Shown piece after piece: positions 1 to 9,033 of a stretch of DNA of 64,000 bases (its first letter is position 1; every line of letters begins with the position of its first letter). The notes under the pieces were generated by a model that was given only the letters and a program-made list of their open reading frames with translations, had not been told where the DNA came from and searched no databases. The translations under genes and the position numbers were made by a program. This stretch comes from Thioclava sediminum (GTDB taxonomy: Bacteria; Pseudomonadota; Alphaproteobacteria; Rhodobacterales; Rhodobacteraceae): assembly GCF_002020355.1 (NCBI RefSeq), contig NZ_MPZV01000001.1, positions 310,001 through 374,000 on the forward strand, read 5' to 3'.

Positions 1-228
1 GTAGGCGAACTCGTGGGCTCGTTCTACGATGCGCAGGGCAATTACATCGCCACCCCCACCACGGCGCGCTTCGGCTCGTTCCGGATCGAGCCCAAGCGCG
101 AGGCCCCGGTGATCGGCATCGCAGCCGGCCCATCGAAACTGGTCGCGATTCGTGCAGCCCTCGCAGGCGGGCTTCTCAACGGGCTCGTGACCGATGAGCC
201 GACGGCCCAGGCCCTGTTGGAAGACTGA
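1..228 (+). CDS. SorC/DeoR-type sugar-binding transcriptional regulator, C-terminal fragment (5' end outside window)
   Basis: The reading frame is open from base 1 and ends at TGA 226-228, leaving about 75 residues. The end, with a GLVTDEPTAQALL segment after IAAGPSKLVAIRAAL, matches the end of the phosphosugar-binding domain of SorC-family regulators; the DNA-binding part lies outside the window. It is on the same strand as the polyol operon and 137 bases upstream of it, so it is probably the local sorbitol/mannitol-responsive regulator (smoC-like). That role is inferred from position. Confidence 0.75.
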   Translation, partial: VGELVGSFYDAQGNYIATPTTARFGSFRIEPKREAPVIGIAAGPSKLVAIRAALAGGLLNGLVTDEPTAQALLED

Positions 229-290
229 CGCCGAAACAAGGCGTTACTGTCAGCGTTAACAATTAATCAAGACATCGCAGTAATTCTGGA

Positions 291-328
291 TTGACAGTTT
301 AGGTCGCGTTTGTGAATATTTTCTCACA
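291..328 (+). promoter_or_regulatory. Candidate promoter and operator of the polyol operon
   Basis: A perfect -35 TTGACA lies at 291-296; an AT-rich -10 region (GAATATT) follows after 17 bases. Overlapping the -10 side is an inverted repeat, TGTGA at 311-315 and TCACA at 324-328, separated by 8 bases. The half-sites resemble CRP half-sites but the spacing is 8, not 6, so a site for the adjacent SorC-type regulator is at least as likely. Low certainty on which protein binds. Confidence 0.4.
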
Positions 329-365
329 GTTTGGGCATATGCTCAAAACTCAAGGGAGGAAATCT

Positions 366-1685
366 ATGACTTACACGATCCGGGCGCTCATGGGCGCCTG
401 TGCTCTTGGCGCGCTTGCGACTGCCGCGGCTGCCGAGACCACCATCACCGTCGCAACCGTGAACAACGGCGACATGGTCCGCATGCAGGGCCTGATGGAC
501 GACTTCTACGCCGAGCATCCCGACATCAAAGTCGAATGGGTCACGCTGGAAGAGAACGTCCTGCGCCAGAAGGTCACCACCGACATCGCTACCAAGGGCG
601 GTCAGTTCGACGTGCTCACCATCGGCACCTACGAGGTTCCGATCTGGGGCAAGCAGGGCTGGCTCGTGCCGCTCGACGGCATGCCCGACAGCTATGACGT
701 GAACGACCTGCTGCCCGCGATCCGCTCGGGCCTGACGGTCGACGGCAAGCTCTATGCCGCGCCCTTCTACGGCGAAAGCTCCTTCGTGATGTATCGCAAG
801 GACCTGATGGAAAAGGCCGGGATGGAAATGCCCGAGAAGCCGACCTGGGCCGACATCGAAAAAGCCGCCAAGGCGATGACCGACAAGGACAACGAAGTCT
901 ACGGCATCTGTCTGCGCGGCAAGGCAGGCTGGGGCGAGAACATGGCCTTCCTGAGCGCCATGAACAACTCGATGGGCGGTCAGTGGTTCGACATGGACTG
1001 GAAACCGCAATTCGACGGCGAAGCGTGGAAAGAGACCCTGACCACCTATCTCGACCTGATGAACAACTACGGCCCGCCCGGTGCCTCGTCGAACGGCTTC
1101 AACGAGAACCTGGCGCTGTTCCAGCAGGGCAAGTGCGGCATGTGGATGGATGCGACCGTTGCAGCCTCCTTCGTGACCAACCCGCAGGACTCGACCGTGG
1201 CTGACAAGGTCGGCTTCGCGATGGCTCCGCACAAGGAAGGCGTCGACAAGAACGCGAACTGGCTCTGGGCGTGGTCGCTGGCGATCCCGGCTGGTACCCA
1301 GAAGGAAGACGCCGCCAAGACCTTCATCGAATGGGCGACCTCGAAGCACTACACCGAGCTCGTGGCGGAGAAAGAGGGCTGGGCGAACGTTCCCCCGGGC
1401 ACCCGTACCTCGCTCTACGACAACCCGAAGTATAAAGAAGCGGCCCCCTTCGCCGATCTGACCATCAAGTCGATCGACGCGGCTGACCCGCAGCATCCTT
1501 CGGTGAACGACGTGCCGTACACCGGCGTCCAGTTCGTCGCGATCCCCGAATTCCAGGCCCTCGGCACCGCTGTCGGCCAGCAGTTCTCGGCGGCTCTCGC
1601 AGGGCAAGTCTCGGCCGATCAGGCGCTGCAAAGCGCACAAAGCCTGACCGAGCGTGAGATGAAGAAGGCCGGTTACATCAAGTAA
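366..1685 (+). CDS. smoE: Polyol (sorbitol/mannitol) ABC transporter, periplasmic substrate-binding protein
   Basis: 439 residues. The start at 366 is preceded by GGGAGGA at a good distance and opens a clean signal peptide (hydrophobic core followed by AAAAETT); a start at 312 would add a poor extension. The mature part reads as a family 1 extracellular solute-binding protein (MalE/SmoE group). It captures polyol in the periplasm and hands it to the SmoFG permease. The sorbitol/mannitol specificity comes from the neighbours: two permeases, an ATPase, a sorbitol-type SDR and a mannitol 2-dehydrogenase, the order described for R. sphaeroides smo genes. Confidence 0.85.
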   Translation: MTYTIRALMGACALGALATAAAAETTITVATVNNGDMVRMQGLMDDFYAEHPDIKVEWVTLEENVLRQKVTTDIATKGGQFDVLTIGTYEVPIWGKQGWLVPLDGMPDSYDVNDLLPAIRSGLTVDGKLYAAPFYGESSFVMYRKDLMEKAGMEMPEKPTWADIEKAAKAMTDKDNEVYGICLRGKAGWGENMAFLSAMNNSMGGQWFDMDWKPQFDGEAWKETLTTYLDLMNNYGPPGASSNGFNENLALFQQGKCGMWMDATVAASFVTNPQDSTVADKVGFAMAPHKEGVDKNANWLWAWSLAIPAGTQKEDAAKTFIEWATSKHYTELVAEKEGWANVPPGTRTSLYDNPKYKEAAPFADLTIKSIDAADPQHPSVNDVPYTGVQFVAIPEFQALGTAVGQQFSAALAGQVSADQALQSAQSLTEREMKKAGYIK

Positions 1686-1703
1686 CCTGCCCCCTCCCTG
1701 GCC

Positions 1704-1744
1704 GGGGCGGTCATTTTGGGTCTGACCGCCCCGTGCCTCTTTTT
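1704..1744 (+). terminator. Hairpin after smoE, probable partial terminator
   Basis: A perfect 10-bp stem (GGGGCGGTCA 1704-1713, TGACCGCCCC 1723-1732, 9-base loop) is followed by a T-rich tract ending in TTTTT at 1740-1744. It lies inside the operon, 29 bases before smoF. This would cut read-through and keep the binding protein in excess over the membrane components, as known for other binding-protein transport operons. Confidence 0.7.
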
Positions 1745-1772
1745 GCAACTCCCGATAACCGGAGCCGGACCG

Positions 1773-2645
1773 ATGTCCACGCAAGCCTCGCGCTCTGCCG
1801 CGCGCCTTATGATTTCGCCATCCGTCATCTTGCTGTTTCTTTGGATGGCAGTGCCATTGGGCATGACGATCTGGTTCTCGTTCCAGCGCTACAACCTGTT
1901 GATGCCCGGTCAGGGCGGCTTCGTTGGCTGGGACAATTACTATTACTTTCTGACCGATCCCGCCTTCTTCACCGCGTTGATCAACACGCTGGTACTGGTG
2001 GGGGGCGTGCTTCTGATCACCGTCTTCGGTGGCATCCTGCTCGCGCTGCTGCTCGATCAGCCGATCTTCGGCCAAGGCATCGTGCGAGTCCTCGTGATCG
2101 CGCCCTTCTTCGTCATGCCGACCGTGTCCGCGCTGGTCTGGAAGAACATGCTCTATAATCCGGTGAACGGCATTTTTGCCTATCTCGCCAAGGCGATAGG
2201 GCTGCAACCTTACGACTTTCTCGCCCATGCGCCGATGCTCTCGATCACCATTATCGTGGCATGGCAGTGGCTACCCTTCGCGACGCTGATCCTGCTGACC
2301 GCGCTGCAATCGCTCGATAGCGAGCAGCTGGAGGCCGCCGAGATGGACGGCGCCGGTGCGCTGTCGCGGTTCTTCTACATCATGCTGCCGCACCTCGCGC
2401 GCGCCGCGACCGTCGTGATCCTCATTCAAACGATCTTCCTGCTGTCCACCTTCGCGGAAATCCTCGTGACCACGAATGGCGGCCCGGGCAACGCGTCCAC
2501 CACCCTCACCTACCTCGTCTATGTCCAGTCGCTGCTGCAATTCGACGTGGGCGGAGGCGCTGCGGGCGGTGTGGTCGCCGTGATCCTCGCAAATATTGTC
2601 GCGATCTTCCTGATGCGGATGATCGGCAAGAACCTGGAGGCGTAA
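1773..2645 (+). CDS. smoF: Polyol ABC transporter permease (MalF-type)
   Basis: 290 residues with about six membrane segments. The cytoplasmic EAA loop is visible as EAAEMDGAGALSRFF followed by the MLPHL stretch, which docks on the ATPase. The start at 1773 follows GGAGCCGGACCG; an upstream in-frame ATG at 1716 is rejected because the extra 19 residues are coded by the hairpin region. It pairs with SmoG to form the channel. smoG begins 4 bases after its stop. Confidence 0.85.
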   Translation: MSTQASRSAARLMISPSVILLFLWMAVPLGMTIWFSFQRYNLLMPGQGGFVGWDNYYYFLTDPAFFTALINTLVLVGGVLLITVFGGILLALLLDQPIFGQGIVRVLVIAPFFVMPTVSALVWKNMLYNPVNGIFAYLAKAIGLQPYDFLAHAPMLSITIIVAWQWLPFATLILLTALQSLDSEQLEAAEMDGAGALSRFFYIMLPHLARAATVVILIQTIFLLSTFAEILVTTNGGPGNASTTLTYLVYVQSLLQFDVGGGAAGGVVAVILANIVAIFLMRMIGKNLEA

Positions 2646-2649
2646 TCCA

Positions 2650-3480
2650 ATGGCGCGCAAAATCTCCAACCGCCGCCGCGTGATCATGACCGTGATCGCA
2701 TGGGCGCTGGCCTTCGTGATCTTCTTCCCGATCCTCTGGACGATCATCCTGTCGTTCAAGACCGAGGGCAACGCGATCAAGGCCCCGTGGGACGTGCTGA
2801 CCTCGGCCTGGACCTTTGATAGCTACCACGTCGTGCAGGAGCGCTCGAACTACTTCCGCCACTTCATGAACTCGGTGGTGATCTCGTTCGGCTCCACCCT
2901 GCTGGCGCTGGTGATCGCGATCCCCTCGGCTTGGGCCATGGCCTTCGTCCCGGGCAAGCGCACCAAGGACGTGCTGATGTGGATGCTGTCCACGAAGATG
3001 ATGCCCGCGGTGGGCGTGCTCGTCCCGATCTACCTGATGTTCCGCGACTGGGGCCTTCTGGATACGCGGACAGGTCTGGTCATCGTGCTGTGCCTGATGA
3101 ACCTGCCGATCGTGATCTGGATGCTCTTCACCTACTTCAAGGAAATCCCGAAGGACATCCTCGAAGCCGCACGCATGGACGGGGCGACGCTGGGGGGCGA
3201 AATCCTCTACGTGCTCACCCCGATGGCTGTGCCCGGTATCGCCTCGACGCTTCTGCTGAACGTGATCCTCGCCTGGAACGAAGCGTTCTGGACCCTGAAC
3301 CTGACGGCGGCGAAAGCCGCCCCCCTCACCGCTTTCATTGCCGCCTATTCCAGCCCCGAAGGGCTGTTCTACGCGAAACTCTCTGCCGCCTCGACGCTGG
3401 CTATCGCACCGATCCTGATCCTCGGCTGGTTCAGCCAGAAACAGTTGGTACGTGGCCTGACCTTCGGCGCCGTGAAATAA
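2650..3480 (+). CDS. smoG: Polyol ABC transporter permease (MalG-type)
   Basis: 276 residues. A hydrophobic N-terminal segment follows a short basic stretch, and the EAA motif is visible as EAARMDGATLGGEILYVLTP. It forms the second half of the inner-membrane channel with SmoF. It ends 12 bases before smoK with a GGAG in between. MalG-family proteins are usually 270-300 residues, so it is full length. Confidence 0.85.
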   Translation: MARKISNRRRVIMTVIAWALAFVIFFPILWTIILSFKTEGNAIKAPWDVLTSAWTFDSYHVVQERSNYFRHFMNSVVISFGSTLLALVIAIPSAWAMAFVPGKRTKDVLMWMLSTKMMPAVGVLVPIYLMFRDWGLLDTRTGLVIVLCLMNLPIVIWMLFTYFKEIPKDILEAARMDGATLGGEILYVLTPMAVPGIASTLLLNVILAWNEAFWTLNLTAAKAAPLTAFIAAYSSPEGLFYAKLSAASTLAIAPILILGWFSQKQLVRGLTFGAVK

Positions 3481-3492
3481 GGAGCTAAACCC

Positions 3493-4488
3493 ATGGGACA
3501 GATAACCCTCAAGGGCGTCCGCAAGGCCTTCGGCGATGTCGAGGTCATCCCGCCGCTCGATCTGGAAATCAACGATGGCGAGTTCGTCGTCTTCGTCGGC
3601 CCCTCGGGCTGCGGCAAATCCACCCTTCTGCGCCTGATCGCGGGCCTAGAAGATGTCTCCGGCGGTGAGATCGAGATCAACGGTCAACCTTCGGCCGAAC
3701 TTCCCCCCGCCAAGCGCGGTCTGGCGATGGTGTTCCAAAGCTACGCGCTCTACCCGCATATGTCGGTGCGCAAGAACATCGCCTTCCCGCTGAAGATGGC
3801 GAAGCTCGATCAGGCGGCGGCGAAGGAGAAGGTCGACAATGCCGCGCGCATTCTCAACCTCACCGATTATCTCGACCGCCGTCCCGGCCAGCTTTCGGGC
3901 GGTCAGCGTCAGCGTGTCGCGATCGGCCGCGCCATCGTGCGTGAACCGGCGGCGTTCCTGTTCGACGAACCGCTGTCGAACCTCGATGCGGCGCTGCGCG
4001 TGAACATGCGTCTTGAGATTTCCGAGCTGCACCAGAAGCTCAAGACCACGATGGTCTATGTGACGCACGATCAGGTCGAGGCAATGACCATGGCCGACAA
4101 GATCGTCGTGCTGCAGGCTGGCCGCATCGAACAGGTCGGCTCGCCGCTGGAACTCTATCGCACGCCGCGCAACAAGTTCGTCGCGGGCTTCATCGGCTCG
4201 CCCAAGATGAACTTCATCGAAGGCGACGAAGCCGCGAAATATGGCGCCGACAGCATCGGCATCCGCCCCGAACATATCGAGGTCTCCACCACGGAAGGCG
4301 CATGGAAAGGCACCGTCGGCGTCTCCGAGCATCTGGGATCGGACACCTTCCTGCATGTCGACACCGAGTATGGCCTCATCAACGTGCGCGGCGGCGGCGA
4401 AATCGGTCTGCACTCGGGCGACACGGTCTATCTGACGCCCGATCTGAGCCAGCTTCACAAATTCGACGCGCAAGGGCAGGCAATCTGA
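3493..4488 (+). CDS. smoK: Polyol ABC transporter ATPase (MalK/UgpC-type)
   Basis: 331 residues. Walker [10 protein letters not shown] is at 36-44, the signature [14 protein letters not shown] near 136, Walker B FLFDEP follows, and the H-loop is in YVTHDQ. The C-terminal third (from about residue 235) is the OB-fold/TOBE regulatory domain of MalK-type ATPases, with IGIRPEH. It powers SmoFG. The stop TGA shares one base with the start of the next gene, so translation is likely coupled. Confidence 0.9.
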   Translation: MGQITLKGVRKAFGDVEVIPPLDLEINDGEFVVFVGPSGCGKSTLLRLIAGLEDVSGGEIEINGQPSAELPPAKRGLAMVFQSYALYPHMSVRKNIAFPLKMAKLDQAAAKEKVDNAARILNLTDYLDRRPGQLSGGQRQRVAIGRAIVREPAAFLFDEPLSNLDAALRVNMRLEISELHQKLKTTMVYVTHDQVEAMTMADKIVVLQAGRIEQVGSPLELYRTPRNKFVAGFIGSPKMNFIEGDEAAKYGADSIGIRPEHIEVSTTEGAWKGTVGVSEHLGSDTFLHVDTEYGLINVRGGGEIGLHSGDTVYLTPDLSQLHKFDAQGQAI

Positions 4489-5249
4489 TGCGACTGAGTG
4501 GCAAACGCGCCCTGATCACCGGGGCTGCCCGCGGGATCGGCCGCGCCTTCGCGGAGAAATATATCGCGGAAGGGGCCGAGGTCGTGATCGGCGATATCGA
4601 CATCGCGCGGGCCGAAGACACCGCAGCCGAGATCGGCGCGGTGGCGCTGAAACTCGACGTGACGGACCCGGCCAGCATCGACGCCGCGATGGAGGCGATG
4701 CGCGCCTCGGGCGGCATCGACATCCTGATCAACAACGCAGCGATCTTCACCGCCGCCCCGCTCGTGGAAATCACCCACGAAGACTACGCCCGCGTCTTCA
4801 AGATCAATGTCGAAGGCACGCTGTTCATGATGCAGGCGGCGGCGAAAGAGATGATCGCGCAGGCCCGTGGCGGCAAGATCATCAACATGGCGTCTCAGGC
4901 CGGACGGCGCGGCGAGGCGCTTGTGGCGGTCTATTGCGCCTCCAAGGCCGCCGTCATCAGCCTCACCCAATCGGCGGGTCTGAACCTGATCGAACACGGC
5001 ATCAACGTGAACGCGATCGCGCCCGGCGTGGTCGACGGAGAGCATTGGGACGGCGTCGACGCTTTCTTCGCGAAATACGAGAACAAACCCTTGGGCCAGA
5101 AGAAAAAAGAGGTGGGCGAAGCCGTCCCCTTTGGTCGCATGGGCACGGCTGCCGACCTGACCGGCATGGCCGTTTTCCTCGCCTCGGACGAGGCCGAATA
5201 CATCGTCGCCCAGACCTACAATGTCGACGGCGGAAACTGGATGAGCTGA
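4488..5249 (+). CDS. smoS: Sorbitol dehydrogenase, short-chain dehydrogenase/reductase
   Basis: 253 residues, classical SDR. The NAD-binding TGAARGIG is at 11-18, NNAA at 82-85, and the catalytic S136, Y149 and K153 are all in the expected spacing. It probably oxidises D-sorbitol to D-fructose (and possibly galactitol or iditol) with NAD+. The SDR fold alone does not fix the substrate; the assignment rests on being between a polyol transporter and mannitol dehydrogenase, as in R. sphaeroides smoS. Confidence 0.8.
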   Translation: MRLSGKRALITGAARGIGRAFAEKYIAEGAEVVIGDIDIARAEDTAAEIGAVALKLDVTDPASIDAAMEAMRASGGIDILINNAAIFTAAPLVEITHEDYARVFKINVEGTLFMMQAAAKEMIAQARGGKIINMASQAGRRGEALVAVYCASKAAVISLTQSAGLNLIEHGINVNAIAPGVVDGEHWDGVDAFFAKYENKPLGQKKKEVGEAVPFGRMGTAADLTGMAVFLASDEAEYIVAQTYNVDGGNWMS

Positions 5250-5250
5250 T

Positions 5251-6717
5251 ATGACACTTTCCAACGACACCCTCTCCGAGCTTCCCGCAGACGTTGCGCG
5301 CCCCGGTTACGACCGTGCCGCGCTCACCCCCGGCATCGTTCATATCGGCTGCGGCAATTTCCACCGGGCGCATCAGGCAGTCTATCTCGACGATCTGTTC
5401 GAGCTTGGCGAAGGCCATGACTGGGCGCTGATGGGCGCGGGCGTGCGCGCGGGCGATGCGACGATGCGCGAGGCGGTTCTGGCGCAGGACGGTCTGTATA
5501 GTGTGATCGAGCTGGACCCGGCGGCAAAATCGGCGCGCGTGATCGGCTCGATGGTTGGTTTCGCCGAGGTCGCCTCGGGCAATGCGCCGCTGATCGCCGC
5601 GATGTCGCAACCCACGATCCGGATCGTCTCGCTCACCGTGACCGAGGGCGGCTATTACATCGACCCGAAGACCGGGACGTTCAGCCCCACCCATCCCGAC
5701 ATTCAGGCCGATGCGGCCAACCCCGACGCCCCCGAGACCGCCTTCGGTGCGATCATTGCGGCGCTGAAGGCGCGCCGTGCCTCGGGCGTGCCGCCCTTCA
5801 CCGTGATGTGCTGCGACAACGTCCCCCATAACGGTCATGTCACGCGCGACGCGGTGTGCGGGCTGGCGGAACTCTCCGATCCGGAATTGAGCGCGTGGAT
5901 CAAGGCCAATGTCGCCTTCCCGAACTCGATGGTGGATCGGATCACCCCGGCCACCGGCCCGCGCGAGCGCGCATTGGCCCAAAGCTTCGGGATCGAAGAC
6001 GCCGCCCCCGTCACCTGCGAGCCTTTCCGCCAATGGGTGATGGAAGACAATTTCCCCGCAGGCCGCCCCGCGCTGGAGAAGGTCGGCGTGACCTTCACCG
6101 ATGCGGTCGACCGGTTCGAAACGATGAAAATCCGGATCCTCAACGGCGGGCACGCGATCATCGCCTATGCTGCCGGGCTGCACGACATCGAATACGCCCA
6201 TGAGGCGATGGCCGACGATCAGATCCGCGCCTATCTCGACAAGATCGAGACGACCGAGATCCTGCCCATCGTGCCGCCGGTGCCGGAGACAGATCTGAAC
6301 GATTACAAGCAGTTGATCCTCGACCGCTTCTCGAACCCGGAAGTGGCCGACACGATCCGCCGCCTGTGCCTCGATGGGTCAAACCGGCAGCCGAAGTTCA
6401 TCATCACCTCGATCAACGACTGCGTCGCGCAGGGTCGCGATTGCACCGGGCTGATCCTCGAGAGCGCGCTGTGGTGCCGCTATTGCTATGGCACCAGCGA
6501 GACCGGGGCGGAGATCGCGCCGAACGATCCGAACTGGGATCACCTCGTCGCGCAGTCGAAGCTGGCGAAGGAACGTCCCGCCGCGTGGCTGGAAATGTCG
6601 GAAATCTACGGCGATCTGGCCGAGAATGCCGAGGTCGTGGCGAAGTTCACCGCCCTTCTGAACGACGTCTGGGCGCGCGGCTCGGAGTCTGTGATCGCGG
6701 ATTATCTGGCGGGCTGA
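5251..6717 (+). CDS. mtlK: Mannitol 2-dehydrogenase
   Basis: 488 residues, the usual length of polyol-specific long-chain dehydrogenases. The N-terminal Rossmann part carries GCGNFHRAHQ. The catalytic residues are K293, N298 and H301 (KIRILNGGH), which match the K/N/H set of Pseudomonas mannitol 2-dehydrogenase. It oxidises mannitol to fructose with NAD+. It begins one base after the smoS stop and is the last gene of the operon; no fructokinase gene follows, so fructose phosphorylation must be coded elsewhere. Confidence 0.9.
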   Translation: MTLSNDTLSELPADVARPGYDRAALTPGIVHIGCGNFHRAHQAVYLDDLFELGEGHDWALMGAGVRAGDATMREAVLAQDGLYSVIELDPAAKSARVIGSMVGFAEVASGNAPLIAAMSQPTIRIVSLTVTEGGYYIDPKTGTFSPTHPDIQADAANPDAPETAFGAIIAALKARRASGVPPFTVMCCDNVPHNGHVTRDAVCGLAELSDPELSAWIKANVAFPNSMVDRITPATGPRERALAQSFGIEDAAPVTCEPFRQWVMEDNFPAGRPALEKVGVTFTDAVDRFETMKIRILNGGHAIIAYAAGLHDIEYAHEAMADDQIRAYLDKIETTEILPIVPPVPETDLNDYKQLILDRFSNPEVADTIRRLCLDGSNRQPKFIITSINDCVAQGRDCTGLILESALWCRYCYGTSETGAEIAPNDPNWDHLVAQSKLAKERPAAWLEMSEIYGDLAENAEVVAKFTALLNDVWARGSESVIADYLAG

Positions 6718-6746
6718 CGGCCCGCCCCCTTCCCTCCATGCTCCCC

Positions 6747-6767
6747 CCTTGCAAAACTCTCGCAAGG
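6747..6767. promoter_or_regulatory. Inverted repeat upstream of the valine operon
   Basis: CCTTGC (6747-6752) and GCAAGG (6762-6767) form an inverted repeat with 9 bases between, 78 bases before the acyl-CoA dehydrogenase start. It could be an operator for a catabolic repressor or a weak hairpin after mtlK. No T-run follows, which favours an operator. The binding protein cannot be named. Confidence 0.3.
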
Positions 6768-6844
6768 ATTCGAAATTAAACGGGTGTTCAATTCATCCGG
6801 TTGAGGTCGAGCCTTTGCCGAAAGTGAGCTCGGGGAGGAGTTTC

Positions 6845-7990
6845 ATGGACTACGCGCTCAGCGAGGAACAGCAGGCCATTTTCGATATGGCTTACGCCTT
6901 CGGGCAAGACGAGATCGCCCCCCATGCCGAGGCGTGGGAAGAGGCGGGCACGATCCCGAAAGAGCTCTGGCCGAAAGTGGCCGAGCTGGGTCTGGGCGGC
7001 ATTTACGTCTCCGAAGACTATGGCGGATCGGGCCTGTCGCGCCTCGATGCCACACTCGTCTTCGAGGCCCTGGCGATGTCCTGCCCCGCCGTGGGATCGT
7101 TCCTGTCGATCCACAACATGTGCGGCGGCATGATCGACAAGTTCGGCTCGGACGAGGACAAGGCGCGCTGGCTGCCCGATCTGGTCAGCATGAAGAAAGT
7201 CTTCTCCTACTGCCTGACCGAGCCGGGCTCGGGCTCCGACGCGGCGGCATTGCGCACCAAGGCCGAGCGTTCGAACGAGGGCTGGGTGCTCAACGGCACC
7301 AAGGCGTTCATCTCGGGCGGCGGCTATTCGGATGTCTACGTGACGATGGTCCGCACCGGCGATCCGGGGCCCAAGGGCATCTCCACCGTGGTCGTCGAGG
7401 ACGGCGCAAAGGGTCTCAGCTTCGGCGGGTTGGAGCGCAAAATGGGCTGGAAAGCCCAGCCGACCGCGCAGGTGCAATTCGACGATTGCCACATTCCGGC
7501 GGAGAATCTGCTGGGCGAAGAGGGCAAAGGTTTCAGTTATGCGATGGCAGGCCTCGATGGCGGGCGTCTCAACATCGCGGCCTCTGCCTTGGGCGGCGCG
7601 CAGGCGGCGCTGACCAAGACGCTGGCCTATATGGGCGAGCGCAAGGCCTTCGGCAAATCGCTCGACCAGTTTCAGGCGCTGCAATTCCGCCTCGCCGAGA
7701 TGGAGGTAAAACTCGAATCCGCGCGCACCTTCCTGCGTCAGGCCGCATGGAAGCTCGACAACAAGACCCATGATGCCACGAAGTTCTGCGCCATGGCTAA
7801 ACTCTATGTGACGGATGCCTCATTCGATGTGGCAAACCAATGCCTGCAATTGCATGGTGGTTACGGCTATCTTGCCGATTACGGGATCGAGAAGCTCGTA
7901 CGCGATTTGCGCGTGCACCAGATCCTTGAAGGCACGAATGAAATCATGCGGCTGATCGTCAGCCGCGCGATGCTGGCGGAGCGTGGATGA
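6845..7990 (+). CDS. Acyl-CoA dehydrogenase, probable isobutyryl-CoA dehydrogenase
   Basis: 381 residues. The start at 6845 has GGGGAGGAG just upstream; an in-frame ATG at 6749 is rejected. The first family signature is seen as YCLTEPGSGSDA, and the active-site glutamate is E362 in QILEGTNEI. It should convert isobutyryl-CoA to methacrylyl-CoA, passing electrons to ETF. The substrate is inferred from the two following genes, which carry out the next valine degradation steps; the intervening enoyl-CoA hydratase gene is not in the window. Confidence 0.8.
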   Translation: MDYALSEEQQAIFDMAYAFGQDEIAPHAEAWEEAGTIPKELWPKVAELGLGGIYVSEDYGGSGLSRLDATLVFEALAMSCPAVGSFLSIHNMCGGMIDKFGSDEDKARWLPDLVSMKKVFSYCLTEPGSGSDAAALRTKAERSNEGWVLNGTKAFISGGGYSDVYVTMVRTGDPGPKGISTVVVEDGAKGLSFGGLERKMGWKAQPTAQVQFDDCHIPAENLLGEEGKGFSYAMAGLDGGRLNIAASALGGAQAALTKTLAYMGERKAFGKSLDQFQALQFRLAEMEVKLESARTFLRQAAWKLDNKTHDATKFCAMAKLYVTDASFDVANQCLQLHGGYGYLADYGIEKLVRDLRVHQILEGTNEIMRLIVSRAMLAERG

Positions 7991-9033
7991 CCGAAGAAAC
8001 GATGATCGCACGAAAAGAAGGTCGCGCCGGACGGCTGACCTTCAATCGACCCAAGGCGCTCAACGCGCTCGATCACGACATGGCCATGGCGATCGAGGCG
8101 GCCCTTGATCGATGGCGCGACGACCCGGAGGTCGATCTTGTCGTGATCGACGCGGTGGGCGATCGCGCCTTCTGCTCGGGCGGCGACATTGCCGCCGTCT
8201 ACCGGGCCGGGATCGCGGGCGATTACGCGCCGGGGCGCGATTTCTGGCGCGACGAATACCGGATGAACGCCAAGATCGCGGAGTATCCCAAACCCATCGT
8301 CGCCTTCATGCAGGGTTTCGTCATGGGCGGCGGCGTCGGCGTCGGCGGTCATGCGAGCCATCGGATCGTGGGCGAGAGCACGCAGGTGGCGATGCCCGAA
8401 AGCGGGATCGGGCTGATCCCGGACGTGGGGGGCACGCTGCTACTGGCGCGCGCGCCGGGCCATGTGGGTGAATATCTCGGCCTGACCGGGGCGCGGATGA
8501 ACGCCACCGACGCGCTCTATGCGGGGTTCGCCGATATGTTCGTGCCCGAGGCCGATTGGGACGATCTGAAAACCCGACTCATCGAGACCGGCAATATCGA
8601 CATTCTGCCCCATCCGCGCACCTCGCCCGAGCCCGGCAAGCTGGAGAGCCTGCGCCCCGAGATCGACCGCATCTTCTGGGCCGAGAACCTCGCCGCGATC
8701 GTCGCCAAGCTCGAGACCTCGGGCAGCGAGTTCGCCGAGAAGACCTACAAGACGGTGCTGCGCAACTCCGCGCTCTCGATGGAAGCGACGCTGCGCCTGA
8801 TCCGAATGACCCGCGCCGAGAACACCATCCGCGCCGCCCTCACCCAAGAGTTCCGCTTTACCTGGCGTGCGGCGGAGCTAGGTGATTTTCTCGAGGGCGT
8901 GCGGGCGCAGATCATCGACAAGGATCGCAATCCGCAATGGAAATACGCTCTGGATGCGCTGCCGGAAGAGGCGGTCGCGCAGATGCTGGAGCCGCTCGGC
9001 CCCGAATGGGCCATCTGGGAGGAGACACCATGA
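7987..9033 (+). CDS. 3-hydroxyisobutyryl-CoA hydrolase (crotonase family)
   Basis: 348 residues. It has the crotonase core with the oxyanion-hole segment GGGVGVGGHAS and the hydrolase-type MPESGIGLIPDVGG motif, whose glutamate is catalytic in HIBCH. It is longer than a simple enoyl-CoA hydratase (about 260), which fits HIBCH. It releases free 3-hydroxyisobutyrate from its CoA ester. It overlaps the preceding gene by 4 bases (ATGA). Confidence 0.85.
   Translation: MTEETMIARKEGRAGRLTFNRPKALNALDHDMAMAIEAALDRWRDDPEVDLVVIDAVGDRAFCSGGDIAAVYRAGIAGDYAPGRDFWRDEYRMNAKIAEYPKPIVAFMQGFVMGGGVGVGGHASHRIVGESTQVAMPESGIGLIPDVGGTLLLARAPGHVGEYLGLTGARMNATDALYAGFADMFVPEADWDDLKTRLIETGNIDILPHPRTSPEPGKLESLRPEIDRIFWAENLAAIVAKLETSGSEFAEKTYKTVLRNSALSMEATLRLIRMTRAENTIRAALTQEFRFTWRAAELGDFLEGVRAQIIDKDRNPQWKYALDALPEEAVAQMLEPLGPEWAIWEETP

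Noticed and set aside
311-328. CRP site
   Set aside because: The half-sites match but the spacing is 8 instead of 6 bases, so I describe it only as an inverted repeat.
324-2228. 634-codon minus-strand frame opposite smoE and smoF
   Set aside because: Shadow frame. It spans two clear plus-strand genes and their intergenic hairpin and has no recognisable domain.
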